The notes beneath the pieces are model-generated. The model had not been told where the DNA came from and ran no database searches. It worked only from the letters and a program-made list of their open reading frames with translations. From PALSA-693 sp963834725 (GTDB taxonomy: Bacteria > Actinomycetota > Acidimicrobiia > Acidimicrobiales > Palsa-688): a stretch of 64,000 bases of DNA. The position numbers and the translations under genes were made by a program. Positions 9,301 through 17,779 of this stretch are shown here, piece by piece. The DNA lies in NCBI GenBank assembly GCA_963834725.1, contig CAWICN010000001.1:5146001-5210000 (forward strand), written 5' to 3'. Numbering within the stretch: position 1 is the stretch's first letter; every line of letters begins with the position of its first letter.

Positions 9301-9459
9301 CACGGCGACGACAAAGATCATCACCGTGGACGGGGCCCGAGACGCGAGCCGGCGGACGATGGATGCGCCAGGAAGCGTCACCGGGCCGGAGGCGTCGCGG
9401 GAGATACGGCGACGCCGGTCCGCTCGGGGAGGGGGCCGCATCGGGGGCCGGGAAGGCAT
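6310..9459 (-). CDS. large FtsX/MacB-type ABC transporter permease
   Basis: A 1049-aa membrane protein. The N-terminal helix at about residues 42-65 (STVMIFVVAVVAIAAAAAG) is followed by a periplasmic MacB-like domain. A first set of FtsX helices lies at about 310-440 (SLAIPVLLVSAQLLGLAWLLLLL), then helices near 455-560 and a second long extracytoplasmic domain. Three C-terminal helices fall in the last 170 residues (ALAAGGAILGLYLFARG; LIAVVAFGLAVGIGAG-like; LAIVVAIVTAAALLASVAM). This two-FtsX-unit layout suggests it forms the whole channel alone. Its ATG shares one base with the upstream stop at 9459. Substrate unknown; lipid, lipoprotein or peptide export is typical of the superfamily. Confidence 0.88.
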   Translation of the reverse strand: MPSRPPMRPPPRADRRRRISRDASGPVTLPGASIVRRLASRAPSTVMIFVVAVVAIAAAAAGPTYYAAAQTSILRDSLHATPVLGRGFEVDQSGSVSGTIGTLSSDVAGLMADGLGPGGRATASRVFQPQIEAVETTVFDRAEQQVMPLVWRSDVCAHLVVVGSCTDLPGHVVVSRSLAAAFHLRIGQRLTVPTWGALTVTGIYSAPAGGDYWFDRLGIYFPYEFPPGGPSRAPTSGGADALFTGRATLDAAPSSVQGSDVIDDLIAVQNVRPGDIKPVDNAVNGLVANDQLQLSEAIPTTDIPSTMASITSAWSSLAIPVLLVSAQLLGLAWLLLLLLVSEEAEARGSEVALAKLRGHGRIRTTAFGLSQPVILLAVALPVGAVAGWGAAALIAHNLLRPGTPVSLTPLAWAAAAAALAGGFIAVLLASRRMLGRPVVEQWRRAGRRAADRGWVIDAILLTAAGAGLLDLLATGTVSSAHKNALALLVPGLLGLAVAVVASRLLPVICRTLTAGGRAIGGLGAYLALRHIARRPAGARTTIMLATSFALATFAIAAWAVNDHNDTVLARAQVGAPTVLDVTTPAGADLGALVAEADRTGRAAAPVVEYESNGTVTMAVDPGRWARVATWPGHRPADLAGVLAPAAPAPIMLNGTSVRISATVRKLSPPGSTLILDVASPTAGAVTPIDLGSPSGPGHFLATADLIGCPCLLQDLTVQPPPSAFSSGPSAAGSLTLTGLDVRQGGTGTWSQVAALRDPARWHAPGPTGTLTAVPDGLAWSFDPSGHGAVAVLAPTDRPSPLPAIAASAATGRRTGPLTITGIDGNNLGVDVTSVVPAVPGAPATGVLVDLGYARLAAGTYLSAEAIQQVWVASGAAVGITTRLQQLGVKVDDATSEGGAKALLGRQGPGLARVLFLAEAGAAAALAAGGAILGLYLFARGRRYEYAALAVTGLRTRTLVASLMAEQLVVVAFGLAVGIGAGLAAVAVALRAVPEFLTVPAAPALSYLPPAGQLTERLAIVVAIVTAAALLASVAMIRGVRLEQLREAPT

Positions 9460-10688
9460 CAGCGGGAGGTCACCAGGTACTCAACTGGCATGCCGGGTCC
9501 CGGGTGGACTTCGAGTGATCCGCCCTGTGCCGGCCCGGTCACCCAGTTGAGTGCCCGCGTCTGAAGGTTGGCGGCCGTGCAGAGCACGTCGGCGCCGTCC
9601 GAGGACCAGATGCAACCACCGGCGGTGTCGCCCGGATCGGGGAATGGTCGGGTGGAAGGGAGCCCCGACCCGGGCGTCCACTCTGCCACCTGCTGCCCGG
9701 CACTGCCCTCTGTCACATACAGCAACGATCTCCCGTCGGGCGACCATTGGACCCCGTAGCCGCCCTGAGGGCGGCCGGACGCGGCCAGGGTGGCGAGGAG
9801 GCGGCCGGTGCGGCTCACGACGATGACGCCAACCGACGGGTGGAGCCCGGGCTGGCTGGTGTTGACGGTGATAGCGATCTTGTCACCCGCGGGGTCGGGG
9901 TAGGGAGTGAGGACAAAGTACGAGTCGGCGGGCTGGCCGAGCGCCCGGTCCACCGACGCGGCGGTAGCCAGCACCACCGGTGGCCGGCCGACGTCGCGCA
10001 ACTCGACCTGCGAGTCGCCTTCGCCGGCCGAGCTGGCAGGAATGGCCACGGCGACGATAGCGCCGGGCAACCGCGGGTCTCCCGCGGCCCCGGCGCTCTG
10101 GTCGGCCGTTCCCAGGTTCGCCACGTGCGCGCCGCTGCGCCACCTGACCAGCGCTACACCGGCATCCGAGACGGGATAGCCCGCCTGCCCGCCGGTGAGG
10201 ATGACCAGGTCCTGGTCGCCGCCCGTGAAGGGGTTGAGGTAGGCCAGTTGCTCCTGGGGCTGGGCGGCCAGGTCGGCGTGGGAGGGCTGCGTGGAGACGA
10301 CGTCGCCGCTGACAGATAGAACAGCCCCGTCACCGGCGACGACCCGGCTGCCGTCGAGCGAGGGGGTGGCGACGGTCCCACCGCTGATGGCGTGTGACCC
10401 GAGCGCGGCGAGCTGTTGGGTGCTCACACCATCCGGCGAGGCCAGTCCGAAGACCCCGGCACTCGACAAGAACAGAACCCGCCCGGCGGATCCGTCCACC
10501 ACACTCTTCGACGGCACCGCCGTCTTCGCCGGCGCGCCCCCGGAGAAGGAATCCACCAGCCAGGCCACCCCCGCAAGAGCGGCCAGGGCAACCACGGTGA
10601 TGGCCGCGGCACCGAGACGCCATCGCCACGAGCGGGGTGGCGGCTCAGAGTCGAGCGCCGGGAAGCGGGTTCGCTCGGCTTGCCCCAT
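9459..10688 (-). CDS. membrane-anchored beta-propeller-like protein of the ABC operon
   Basis: A 409-aa protein with an N-terminal transmembrane anchor (about residues 24-44, RLGAAAITVVALAALAGVAWLV). The rest is extracytoplasmic and contains repeated WD40/PD40-like strands, for example VQWSPDGRSLLYVTEG, PYPDPAGDKIAITV and CIWSSDGADVLCTA. It is the first gene of the ABC operon, so it may be an accessory or sensor subunit. The ATG at 10688 (MGQAERTRF) is chosen because it gives a short cytoplasmic lead to the anchor; a GTG at 10697 is also possible. Confidence 0.75.
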   Translation of the reverse strand: MGQAERTRFPALDSEPPPRSWRWRLGAAAITVVALAALAGVAWLVDSFSGGAPAKTAVPSKSVVDGSAGRVLFLSSAGVFGLASPDGVSTQQLAALGSHAISGGTVATPSLDGSRVVAGDGAVLSVSGDVVSTQPSHADLAAQPQEQLAYLNPFTGGDQDLVILTGGQAGYPVSDAGVALVRWRSGAHVANLGTADQSAGAAGDPRLPGAIVAVAIPASSAGEGDSQVELRDVGRPPVVLATAASVDRALGQPADSYFVLTPYPDPAGDKIAITVNTSQPGLHPSVGVIVVSRTGRLLATLAASGRPQGGYGVQWSPDGRSLLYVTEGSAGQQVAEWTPGSGLPSTRPFPDPGDTAGGCIWSSDGADVLCTAANLQTRALNWVTGPAQGGSLEVHPGPGMPVEYLVTSR

Positions 10689-10805
10689 GTCGGTCACGAA
10701 GCCAGTCTGCTCGGCGCACGCCGGCGGAAGGTCGCGGCGAGAGTGAGCCTTTAGTGCTTCGCCGGCCACCCGCCCGCCCTAGCCGTGGCGCCTAGGGTGT
10801 GAGCC

Positions 10806-12809
10806 ATGACGGGTATGACCCCGAACGACATCGGTCTGATCACCCAGGCTGTCGAGGTTCGAGTTTCTCCAGACGGCACCCGGCTGGCGTTCACCGTGGT
10901 GTCCGTCGACCTGGAAACCAACGCCTACCGCAGCCGCATCTGGTTGGCCGGAAGCGACGGCTCAATGCCCGCCTATCCCTTCACGGCCGGCGAGCAGCAC
11001 GACGCGTTGCCGCGCTGGTCACCCGACGGTCGCCGGCTGGCGTTCACCACCCAGGGAGGCGGGGAGTCCCAGGATCGGGGTAGCTCGACGACAGCCAGGG
11101 TCGAGATCGTCGTCATGCCGGTGACGGTAGGCGGGCAGCCCGTACGGGCAGCAACGTGGGACGACGAGATATCGGAGCTGGAATGGTCGCCGCACGGAGA
11201 TCAGCTGGCGTTCGTGGCTCGCGACCGCGACGGCTCGCGGTACGGCACCGGAGAGAAGCCCATCCCGGAAAGTGAGATGCCGCCACGCCGGATCGATCGT
11301 TTGCTTTCCCGGGTGGATACCGATGGCTGGACTGTCGACCGGCCGAACCGGGTCTTCGTCGCCCCCGCTGATGGATCGCGCCCTGCTCGCGCTCTCACCT
11401 CGGGACCCTTCGAAGCGTCAAACCTGAGCTGGGCGCCGGACGGCGAGCAGCTCGCATTCGTGTCGGCTCGCCACGAGCAGTGGGACCTCGACCTCGCCAA
11501 CGACGTTTGGCGCATCCGCCTCGACGGTGATGGCCAACCACAACGGCTGACGGATACGAGCGCCGAGTTCAGCCATCCCGTCTGGTCAGGGGACGGCCAA
11601 CGCCTCGCCTGCCTTCGAACCCCGACGCCCCTCGACGATCCCCGCCACACCCAGGTCGCCGTGCTCGACGTCGCAACGGGAGACCTCGTCGAGCTCACCG
11701 GAACGCTGGACCGCACGTGCGCCGCGTTCGGCGCCACCCGGCCGCCACTGTGGGATGGCGAGGCGGTCCTGTTCACCGTCGAGGACGCCGGCAACGTCCA
11801 TCTTTACCGGGCATCCTCCGACAACACGGGCCGACCTGAACTGCTGATGGGGGGCGAACGGACAATCACGTCATGGGACAGCGCCGGCGGCACGTTGGCG
11901 TTTGTGGCAACCACCCCGATCACTCTCAGCGAAGTCTTCGTCGGAATGTCGGGTCAGCGGCTTACCCGCTTCAGTGCAGCCTTTACCACCCGCATAGAGC
12001 TGGCGCAGCCCGAACGGTTCGTGGCCCGGTCGTCCGATGGCACCGAGGTCGAGTGCTGGGCTATGGCGCCAGTCGGTGCCGAGAGCGGACGCCATTACCC
12101 GACGCTCCTCAACATTCACGGTGGTCCGTTTACCCAGTACGGGAACAAGTTTTTCGACGAATTCCAGATTCAGGCAGGAGCCGGCTTCGGGGTGGTGTAT
12201 TGCAACCCGCGGGGCAGTTCTGGTTACAGCGAAGCGTGGGGTCGAGCTATCCGCTGGCCGGAGGCGAAAGTGGATCCCGGGTCCGGTTGGGGCGGGGTCG
12301 ACTTCGAAGATGTCATGGCATGCGTGGCCGAAGCGGAGCGCCGTTTTGTGTGGATCGATCCGGACCGCCTGGGGGTCCTGGGGGGGTCGTACGGCGGTTA
12401 TCTCACCTCATGGATCATCGGGCACAGCGACCGGTTCCGTGCCGCCTGCTCGGAGCGGGCGTGCAACGACCTGCTCAGCCTCGAGCAGACCTCAGATTTC
12501 GCCGGCGCCTTTCGCGCCTCCGTCGGGAAGAGCCACCTGGAGGCGCCGGAGATCTACCAGCGCCAGTCGCCGATCACTTACGTCGAAAAGATGACCACGC
12601 CGGTGCTCATCCTTCATTCAGAGCAGGATCTGCGCTGCCCGATCAGCCAGGCCGAAGAGCTCTTTGTGGCCCTCCGGTTGCTCGGGCGGGATCCCGTGAT
12701 GATCCGCTTCCCTGGCGAAAGCCACGAGCTGTCCCGCTCCGGCTCCCCGCGGCACCGGGTGATGCGGGCCGAGCTGATCCTGGATTGGTTCAAACAGCAG
12801 TTGGGGTGA
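10806..12809 (+). CDS. S9 family prolyl oligopeptidase / acylaminoacyl peptidase
   Basis: A 667-aa serine peptidase. Residues 1 to about 400 form a PD40 beta-propeller with repeated blades such as VRVSPDGTRLAFTV, PRWSPDGRRLAFTT and LSWAPDGEQLAFVS. The C-terminal alpha/beta-hydrolase starts near 420 with LLNIHGGPFTQYG, the oxyanion HGGP. The triad is visible: Ser about 528 in GGSYGGY, Asp about 608 in HSEQDLRCP, and His about 640 in GESHELS. No signal peptide is apparent, so it is likely cytosolic and trims short peptides or blocked N-termini. Full length for the family. Confidence 0.93.
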   Translation: MTGMTPNDIGLITQAVEVRVSPDGTRLAFTVVSVDLETNAYRSRIWLAGSDGSMPAYPFTAGEQHDALPRWSPDGRRLAFTTQGGGESQDRGSSTTARVEIVVMPVTVGGQPVRAATWDDEISELEWSPHGDQLAFVARDRDGSRYGTGEKPIPESEMPPRRIDRLLSRVDTDGWTVDRPNRVFVAPADGSRPARALTSGPFEASNLSWAPDGEQLAFVSARHEQWDLDLANDVWRIRLDGDGQPQRLTDTSAEFSHPVWSGDGQRLACLRTPTPLDDPRHTQVAVLDVATGDLVELTGTLDRTCAAFGATRPPLWDGEAVLFTVEDAGNVHLYRASSDNTGRPELLMGGERTITSWDSAGGTLAFVATTPITLSEVFVGMSGQRLTRFSAAFTTRIELAQPERFVARSSDGTEVECWAMAPVGAESGRHYPTLLNIHGGPFTQYGNKFFDEFQIQAGAGFGVVYCNPRGSSGYSEAWGRAIRWPEAKVDPGSGWGGVDFEDVMACVAEAERRFVWIDPDRLGVLGGSYGGYLTSWIIGHSDRFRAACSERACNDLLSLEQTSDFAGAFRASVGKSHLEAPEIYQRQSPITYVEKMTTPVLILHSEQDLRCPISQAEELFVALRLLGRDPVMIRFPGESHELSRSGSPRHRVMRAELILDWFKQQLG

Positions 12810-12825
12810 GCCGGTCTTGCTGTGG

Positions 12826-13761
12826 CTACCTCAGAAGTGGCGCCTGGACCTGCTCGGCCAGCAAACGGAGGTGCTCCAGGTCGGAGAGGTCAAGGATCTG
12901 GAGGTAGATGCGCTGGGCGCCGGCATCGGTGTAGACCGAGATCTTGTCGAGAATCTCCGCCGGCGTGCCGGTGAGCCCGTTATGGCGCAACTCGTCGACC
13001 TCCCGGCCGATAGCCGACGCTCGCCGGGATACCTCAGCCTCGCTCGAGCCGCAGCAGGCAACGAGGCCGACCGAAAAGATCACCGACGCCGGGTCCCGCT
13101 GCTGGTCTTCACACGCCTTCCGCACCGAGTCGTGGGCGTCGCGCATCGCGGCCGGCATCACAAAGGAGATGTTGAATTCGTCGGCGTAAGTAGCGGCCAG
13201 CCGGCTATTCCGCGGTCCACCGCGTCCGCCAATCACGATGGGGGGATGGGGACGCTGTGCCGGCCGGAACGAATCCGCCTGTATCCGAACGGTGCAGGTC
13301 AATCCTTCCCGCTCGAAGACCCCGCCAGCAGGAGTGGTCCACACCCCGTGCAGTATGGCCAGTTGGTCCTCCAGCCGATCGTAACGCTTCCCCAATGCGG
13401 GGAAGGGCAAACCATACGCGGCGTGCTCAGCCTCGTACCAGCCGGCCCCGAGGCCCACCTCGACCCGGCCCTGGCTCATGTGGTCCACCTCGGTCGCGAC
13501 GGCGGGGAAAGTCCCGACCGGTCGGAACGTCACGGGCGTGACCATGGTGCCCAGGCGTATGGTCCTCGTGTCGCGGGCGAGACCGGCCAGGGTGGTCCAT
13601 GCGTCGGTGTAGGCGGGTAAGCCCGACGCCGATCCCATCTTCAGGTAATGGTCCGAGCGGAAGAAGGCGTCGAATCCACACTGCTCGGCGGTGGCGGCCA
13701 CCGCGAGGAGCTGGTCGTACGAGGCGCCTTGCTGGGGCTCCGTGAAGATACGCAGCTGCAT
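12826..13761 (-). CDS. LLM-class F420-dependent oxidoreductase
   Basis: A 311-aa luciferase-like monooxygenase-fold enzyme. Evidence: QLLAVAATAEQCGFDAFFRSDHYL at the N-terminus, RLGTMVTPVTFRPVG, and the family signature VDHMSQGRVEVGLGAGWYEAEHAAYGLPFP. The nucleotide-binding segment HPPIVIGGRGGPRNSRLAATYADEFN follows. These fit the F420 subgroup (TIGR03560-like) better than FMN luciferases. Substrate unknown. It is convergent with the S9 peptidase gene. Confidence 0.85.
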   Translation of the reverse strand: MQLRIFTEPQQGASYDQLLAVAATAEQCGFDAFFRSDHYLKMGSASGLPAYTDAWTTLAGLARDTRTIRLGTMVTPVTFRPVGTFPAVATEVDHMSQGRVEVGLGAGWYEAEHAAYGLPFPALGKRYDRLEDQLAILHGVWTTPAGGVFEREGLTCTVRIQADSFRPAQRPHPPIVIGGRGGPRNSRLAATYADEFNISFVMPAAMRDAHDSVRKACEDQQRDPASVIFSVGLVACCGSSEAEVSRRASAIGREVDELRHNGLTGTPAEILDKISVYTDAGAQRIYLQILDLSDLEHLRLLAEQVQAPLLR

Positions 13762-13835
13762 GGGGTTACCATAGCGACGCGAATACAGATGGAGAAGAGA
13801 TTCCGCACCCCAGTCGAGGAGGCGAGCGTCGAAGG

Positions 13836-15716
13836 ATGGGCAACTACCAAGCGACCTGGCAGCGGAGCATCGACGATCCGGGCGGATTCTGGAGCGACGC
13901 GGCAGCGGCGATCACCTGGAGCCGGCCGCCTTCGGTGGTCCTGGACGAGTCGTCGGCCCCGTTGTACCGGTGGTTCCCTGACGGGGAGCTGAATACCTGT
14001 TTCAACGCACTGGACCGCCACGTTGAGAGCGGTCGGGCGGAGCAGATCGCCCTCATCTACGACAGTCCGGTTACCGGGGTGACGAAACCTTTCAGCTATC
14101 GGGAGTTGCGCGATGTCGTAGCGCGCTTTGCTGGCGTGCTGGCGGGATTGGGTGTGGCCAAAGGTGATCGGGTCGTCATCTACATGCCGATGGTCCCGGA
14201 AGCGGTAGTGGCCATGTTGGCTTGTGCCCGCCTCGGGGCTGTGCATTCGGTGGTGTTCGGCGGCTTTGCCCCGCACGAGCTGGCTATCCGGATCGAGGAC
14301 GCTGGACCCAAGGTGGTGGTGTCCGCGTCGTGTGGTATCGAGGGAAGCCGGATCATCGAGTACAAGCCGATGCTCGACCAGGCCATCGCCGAGTCGGCCC
14401 ACAAGCCGCAGCGCTGCGTCATCTTGCAGCGGCCCCAAGCCCGCGCCGACCTGGTCGACGGTCGGGATCTGGATTGGGCCGAAATGATGGACCGGGCCGA
14501 ACCCGTCACGTGCGTGCCTGTGGCCGCCACCGATCCGCTCTACATCCTCTACACGTCGGGCACGACGGGCCGGCCGAAGGGGGTCGTTCGCGACAACGGC
14601 GGCCATGCCGTGGCGTTGCGGTGGAGCATGGCGTATATCTACGACACCCACCCGGGGGAGGTGTTTTGGGCCGCGTCGGATGTCGGCTGGGTTGTCGGGC
14701 ACTCCTACATCGTCTACGCGCCACTGCTGACCGGATGCACGACCGTCCTCTACGAGGGAAAGCCGGTGGGGACGCCCGACGCCGGGGCGTTCTGGCGGGT
14801 GATCGCCGACCACGGAGTCAAGAGCCTGTTCACCGCTCCGACGGGGTTCCGGGCGATCAAGCGGGAGGATCCTGACGGCAAGCTGCTCGAAAGCTATGAC
14901 CTGTCCGGCTTCCGCTATTTGTTCCTGGCCGGCGAGCGACTCGACCCGGAGACCTATCGGTGGGCCAGCAACCTGTTAGGGGTCCCGGTAATCGATCACT
15001 GGTGGCAGACCGAGACGGGTTGGCCCATCGTCGCCAACCTCATGGGTCTCGAGCCCATGCCGGCGAAGCCGGGATCGGCCACTGTGCCGGTGCCAGGCTA
15101 CGACGTGCGGGTCCTGGACGCCGACGGCGCGCCGGAGCGGCCCAATGTCGCGGGGTCGATCATGATCCGCACCCCACTGCCACCGGGTACCCTCACCACG
15201 GTCTGGGGTAGCGATGACCAGTTCGTCCAGACTTACCTGAGCCGAACGCCTGGCTACTACCTGACCGGAGATGGCGGACACTTCGACGACGACGGCTACC
15301 TGTTTGTCATGGGCCGCACTGACGACGTAATAAACGTGGCTGGGCACCGGCTGTCCACGGGTGAGATGGAGGAAATCATCGCCGCTCACCCGGACGTGGC
15401 CGAATGTGCCGTCATCGGGGTCGCCGACGAACTCAAAGGACAGGTGCCGCGTGGGTTGGTCGTGCTGAAGGCCGGCGTTGCTCGCGATCCCGAGAGCATC
15501 AGCGCCGAGTTGGTTCAACTGGTCAGATCAAAACTTGGCGCGGTGGCCAGCCTGCGTCAGATCGACGTGGTGGCCGCCCTTCCGAAAACCCGCTCCGGGA
15601 AGATCCTCCGCAAAACCATGCGCGCCATCGCCGACGGGGTGGAGGAGCCCGTGCCATCGACCATCGAGGACATTACGGTGCTCGAGGCCATCGAACCGAT
15701 CCTTCGGCCGGTCTGA
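13836..15716 (+). CDS. prpE: acyl-CoA synthetase, propionyl/acetyl-CoA type (PrpE/ACSS3-like)
   Basis: A 626-aa ADP-forming-family (ANL) ligase that adenylates a short carboxylate and forms its CoA thioester. Evidence: an N-terminal ACAS domain (YQATWQRSIDDPGGFWSDAA), P-loop YILYTSGTTGRPKGVV at about 236, GWVVGHSYIVYAPL, and the substrate-pocket motif IDHWWQTETGWP. The hinge is TGDGGHFDDDGYLFVMGRTDDVINVAGHR, and the acetylatable Lys lies in PKTRSGKILRKTMR. The DNGGHAVALRWSM region favours propionate-type enzymes; acetate cannot be excluded. Stand-alone gene followed by GC repeats. Confidence 0.88.
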   Translation: MGNYQATWQRSIDDPGGFWSDAAAAITWSRPPSVVLDESSAPLYRWFPDGELNTCFNALDRHVESGRAEQIALIYDSPVTGVTKPFSYRELRDVVARFAGVLAGLGVAKGDRVVIYMPMVPEAVVAMLACARLGAVHSVVFGGFAPHELAIRIEDAGPKVVVSASCGIEGSRIIEYKPMLDQAIAESAHKPQRCVILQRPQARADLVDGRDLDWAEMMDRAEPVTCVPVAATDPLYILYTSGTTGRPKGVVRDNGGHAVALRWSMAYIYDTHPGEVFWAASDVGWVVGHSYIVYAPLLTGCTTVLYEGKPVGTPDAGAFWRVIADHGVKSLFTAPTGFRAIKREDPDGKLLESYDLSGFRYLFLAGERLDPETYRWASNLLGVPVIDHWWQTETGWPIVANLMGLEPMPAKPGSATVPVPGYDVRVLDADGAPERPNVAGSIMIRTPLPPGTLTTVWGSDDQFVQTYLSRTPGYYLTGDGGHFDDDGYLFVMGRTDDVINVAGHRLSTGEMEEIIAAHPDVAECAVIGVADELKGQVPRGLVVLKAGVARDPESISAELVQLVRSKLGAVASLRQIDVVAALPKTRSGKILRKTMRAIADGVEEPVPSTIEDITVLEAIEPILRPV

Positions 15717-15745
15717 CCGCCACCGACCACCGTTAACCGGCCGGT

Positions 15746-15845
15746 TGGCGCGGCCGGTCGGGGCGGCCGGTGGGGGCGGCCGGTCGGGGCGGCCGGTGGG
15801 GGCGGCCGGTCGGGCGTTGCGACGCTCGACGCTCGACGCTCGACG
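15746..15845. repeat. short GC-rich tandem repeats between prpE and the dnaA relic
   Basis: About five copies of a 13-14 bp unit GCGGCCGGTSGGG (alternating TCGGG and TGGGG) are followed by CGACGCT repeated about four times (15822-15845). No gene is seen in this stretch. It leads straight into a copy of the dispersed palindromic element. Confidence 0.8.
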
Positions 15846-15856
15846 CGATTGACCTC

Positions 15857-15896
15857 AGCACTTCGCATCTCAACTACGTTGATGATCTGAAGCACT
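15857..15896 (+). repeat. dispersed palindromic element, copy 1
   Basis: A 40-bp copy with core TCTCAACTACGTTGATGATC, 5' arm AGCACTTCGCA and 3' arm TGAAGCACT. It differs at two positions from the reverse complement of the copy at 60277. Its right edge meets the stop codon (15896-15898) of the reverse-strand dnaA relic, so the arm's final bases form the end of that gene. Confidence 0.8.
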
Positions 15897-17006
15897 CAGC
15901 CGCCGTTCTTGATGCGATGGATGAGGGCAGTGACCTGGTCGTAGACGTGCCGCCGTTCCTTCATCAGGCCGGAGACCTTGTCAACCGCGTGGATCACCGT
16001 GGTGTGGTCGCGCCCTCCGAACTCTCGTGCAATCTCGGGGTAGCTGGAGTCGGTGAGATCCCTGGAGACGTACATGCCGATCTGCCTGGCGTTGACCAGT
16101 GGTCGACGCCGGCTCTGACTGCAGAGCTCGTCTTTAGTAAAGCCGAACTCGTGGGCCGTCGCCTCGAGGATGATCGTTGGGGTGATCTCGCGGGGTGGCA
16201 CTGTCGTCATCAGGTCGGAGAGGACCAGTTGGGCGGCGCCCAGGGTGAGCGTCTCTCGATTGAGGCTGGCGAAAGCCGAGAGCCGGTTGAGGGCGCCCTC
16301 CAGCTCGCGAATGTTGTCCGTGACATGCGTGGCGATGAGCTCCAGGACCTCGTCAGGGGTGTCCGTGAGGTCGCCCTGGGCCTTGTTGCGGACGATCGCC
16401 AAACGGGTCTCGAAGGTCGGGCGGTTGCACGTCGGTGATGAGGCCCCATTCGAACCGGCTCCGCAGGCGGTCTTCGAGCGTGGCCATGGAACGGGGGTGG
16501 CGGTCAGAGGTCAGCACGATCTGCTTGCTGCCCTCGTGGAGGGAGTTGAAGGTATGAAAAAACTCGTCCTGGAGGCCCTCCTGGTTCTGCAGGAACTCGA
16601 TGTCGTCGACGAGGAGAACATCGCAGGCCCGATAGCGGTGTTTGAAGATAGTGCCGGAGTCGGTGCGAATCGACTCGACGAACTCGTTCATGAAGGTCTC
16701 GGTGGAGACATAGCGAACGTGATGGTTCGGGAAGTGTCGCTGTACGTAGTGCCCGATTGCATGCATCAGATGCGTCTTGCCGAGACCGGACGCCCCCTGG
16801 ATGAACAGCGGGTTGTACGAGCTGCCCGGTGTCTCGGCGACCCGCTGGGCCGCGGCGTGGGCGAAACGGTTGGACGCGCCGATGACGAACGTCTCGAAGG
16901 TGTACCGCGGGTTGAGCGGGTGCGCTTCCCGGGCTTCGGGGTCGCGCTCCTCCCGGGACAAGACCCCCGTGAGGGTGCCGAAACCATGCCGGTCAGGACT
17001 CGTCAT
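15896..17006 (-). pseudogene. dnaA: frameshifted DnaA paralogue lacking domains I-II
   Basis: The N-terminal frame (17006 to about 16413) starts MTSPDRHGFG and enters the AAA+ domain at LNPRYTFETFVIGASNRFAHAAA. It carries Walker A GASGLGKTH, Walker B VLLVDDIEFLQN and the Arg-rich LEDRLRSRFEWGL. An extra base near 16413 (CTTCGAG where CTCGAG is expected) breaks the frame. The rest (from 16402) continues with AIVRNKA and DNIRELEGALNR, then domain IV with the DnaA-box signature GGRDHTTVIHAV. An in-frame TGA lies two codons before the ATG, so the usual N-terminal DnaB-binding domain is absent. dnaN, recF and gyrB are not adjacent. It is a decayed or diverged second copy, or contains a sequencing error. 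Confidence 0.8.
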
Positions 17007-17252
17007 TCCGCCTCATCCCCCTCCCCTGAACACCACATCTTGTCGTGAAGGATCGCCGGCTGCTCCGCGGGAGGGGCTCCCGCCGCGACGGCACCTCCGG
17101 GCGGCCCAAGGAGGCGAAGGTGGCATCGCTATCCGGCATTCGCCGACGACTTTCGAACCCCCCGGACATGGCTCGTCACGATTCCGTGGACTAGAGCTTT
17201 CGTCCGCGTACCTCCTGATCCCACCACCCTGTACAACGATCTGACGTCTACC

Positions 17253-17272
17253 TAGCGGGAGTTTCCGGGCTA
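17253..17272 (+). repeat. outer inverted repeat, left end of IS
   Basis: TAGCGGGAGTTTCCGGGCTA matches perfectly, as its reverse complement, the sequence at 19591-19610. Both ends are bordered by CTAG (17252-17255 and 19608-19611), which could be the duplicated target or part of the repeat. Confidence 0.75.
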
Positions 17273-17401
17273 TCGATTGTGGGTGCCAAGTATCCCCAGG
17301 TCACCGGCAGTTTTAGGACCTCCGGCGTGTATTACCTAACGGCGGCTTTGGTGGCCCGATGTACCTGTGCGGCAGTTCGAATCGTGGCGTAGAAATCCGC
17401 G

Positions 17402-17779
17402 CTAAGTGAGCTGGAGTGGCACTTCGTCGGCGCCGACGGCGATGGTGACGTGGTCGATGGCGTTGAACGGCCGTGATTGGTCGTAGTTGTCGGCGGTCTG
17501 CCAAGGTGCGGTCGGTGCGGCAGCCACAACGCGGTCGATCTCATCTATAAACATGCAGCGCCACCGCTTGCGAGGGTCGGCCGGCAGTACTCCGGTGCTG
17601 GTCTGCCCGCCGACCTGGAAGCCCAGCAGCAGGGGCCGGTGGTTCTTCCAGCCCAGAGCGTGGGGGCAGATGAGCCGTCGGCGGCCGTGGTAGACGACCT
17701 GCACCGCATGCCGCTGGCGTAGCGCCTGTTCGAGGGGGGCCCAGGCTGCTGGCAGCGGGTGGATGGGCGTGATGGTCAT
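17402..17779 (-). CDS. WYL-like small protein co-encoded with transposase
   Basis: A 125-aa soluble protein. The segment AVQVVYHGRRRLICPHALGWKNHRPLLLGFQVGG followed by KRWRCMFIDEID resembles the WYL fold: a YxG-R-R-x-x-x-P-H-x-L core and a W-R-x-F/M-x-x-D-E closing strand, without an attached HTH. WYL domains sense ligands or nucleic acid in transcription and defence systems. Its ATG overlaps the transposase stop by 4 bp (17776-17779), indicating coupled translation. It lies inside the IS boundaries. The role is unknown; transposition regulation is a guess. Confidence 0.65.
   Translation of the reverse strand: MTITPIHPLPAAWAPLEQALRQRHAVQVVYHGRRRLICPHALGWKNHRPLLLGFQVGGQTSTGVLPADPRKRWRCMFIDEIDRVVAAAPTAPWQTADNYDQSRPFNAIDHVTIAVGADEVPLQLT

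Noticed and set aside
15746..15845. CRISPR-like array
   Set aside because: Units are 13-14 bp without spacers; simple GC tandem repeats.
17007..17252. Possible origin of replication upstream of the dnaA relic
   Set aside because: No TTATCCACA-like DnaA box cluster or AT-rich unwinding region seen, and dnaN is not adjacent.
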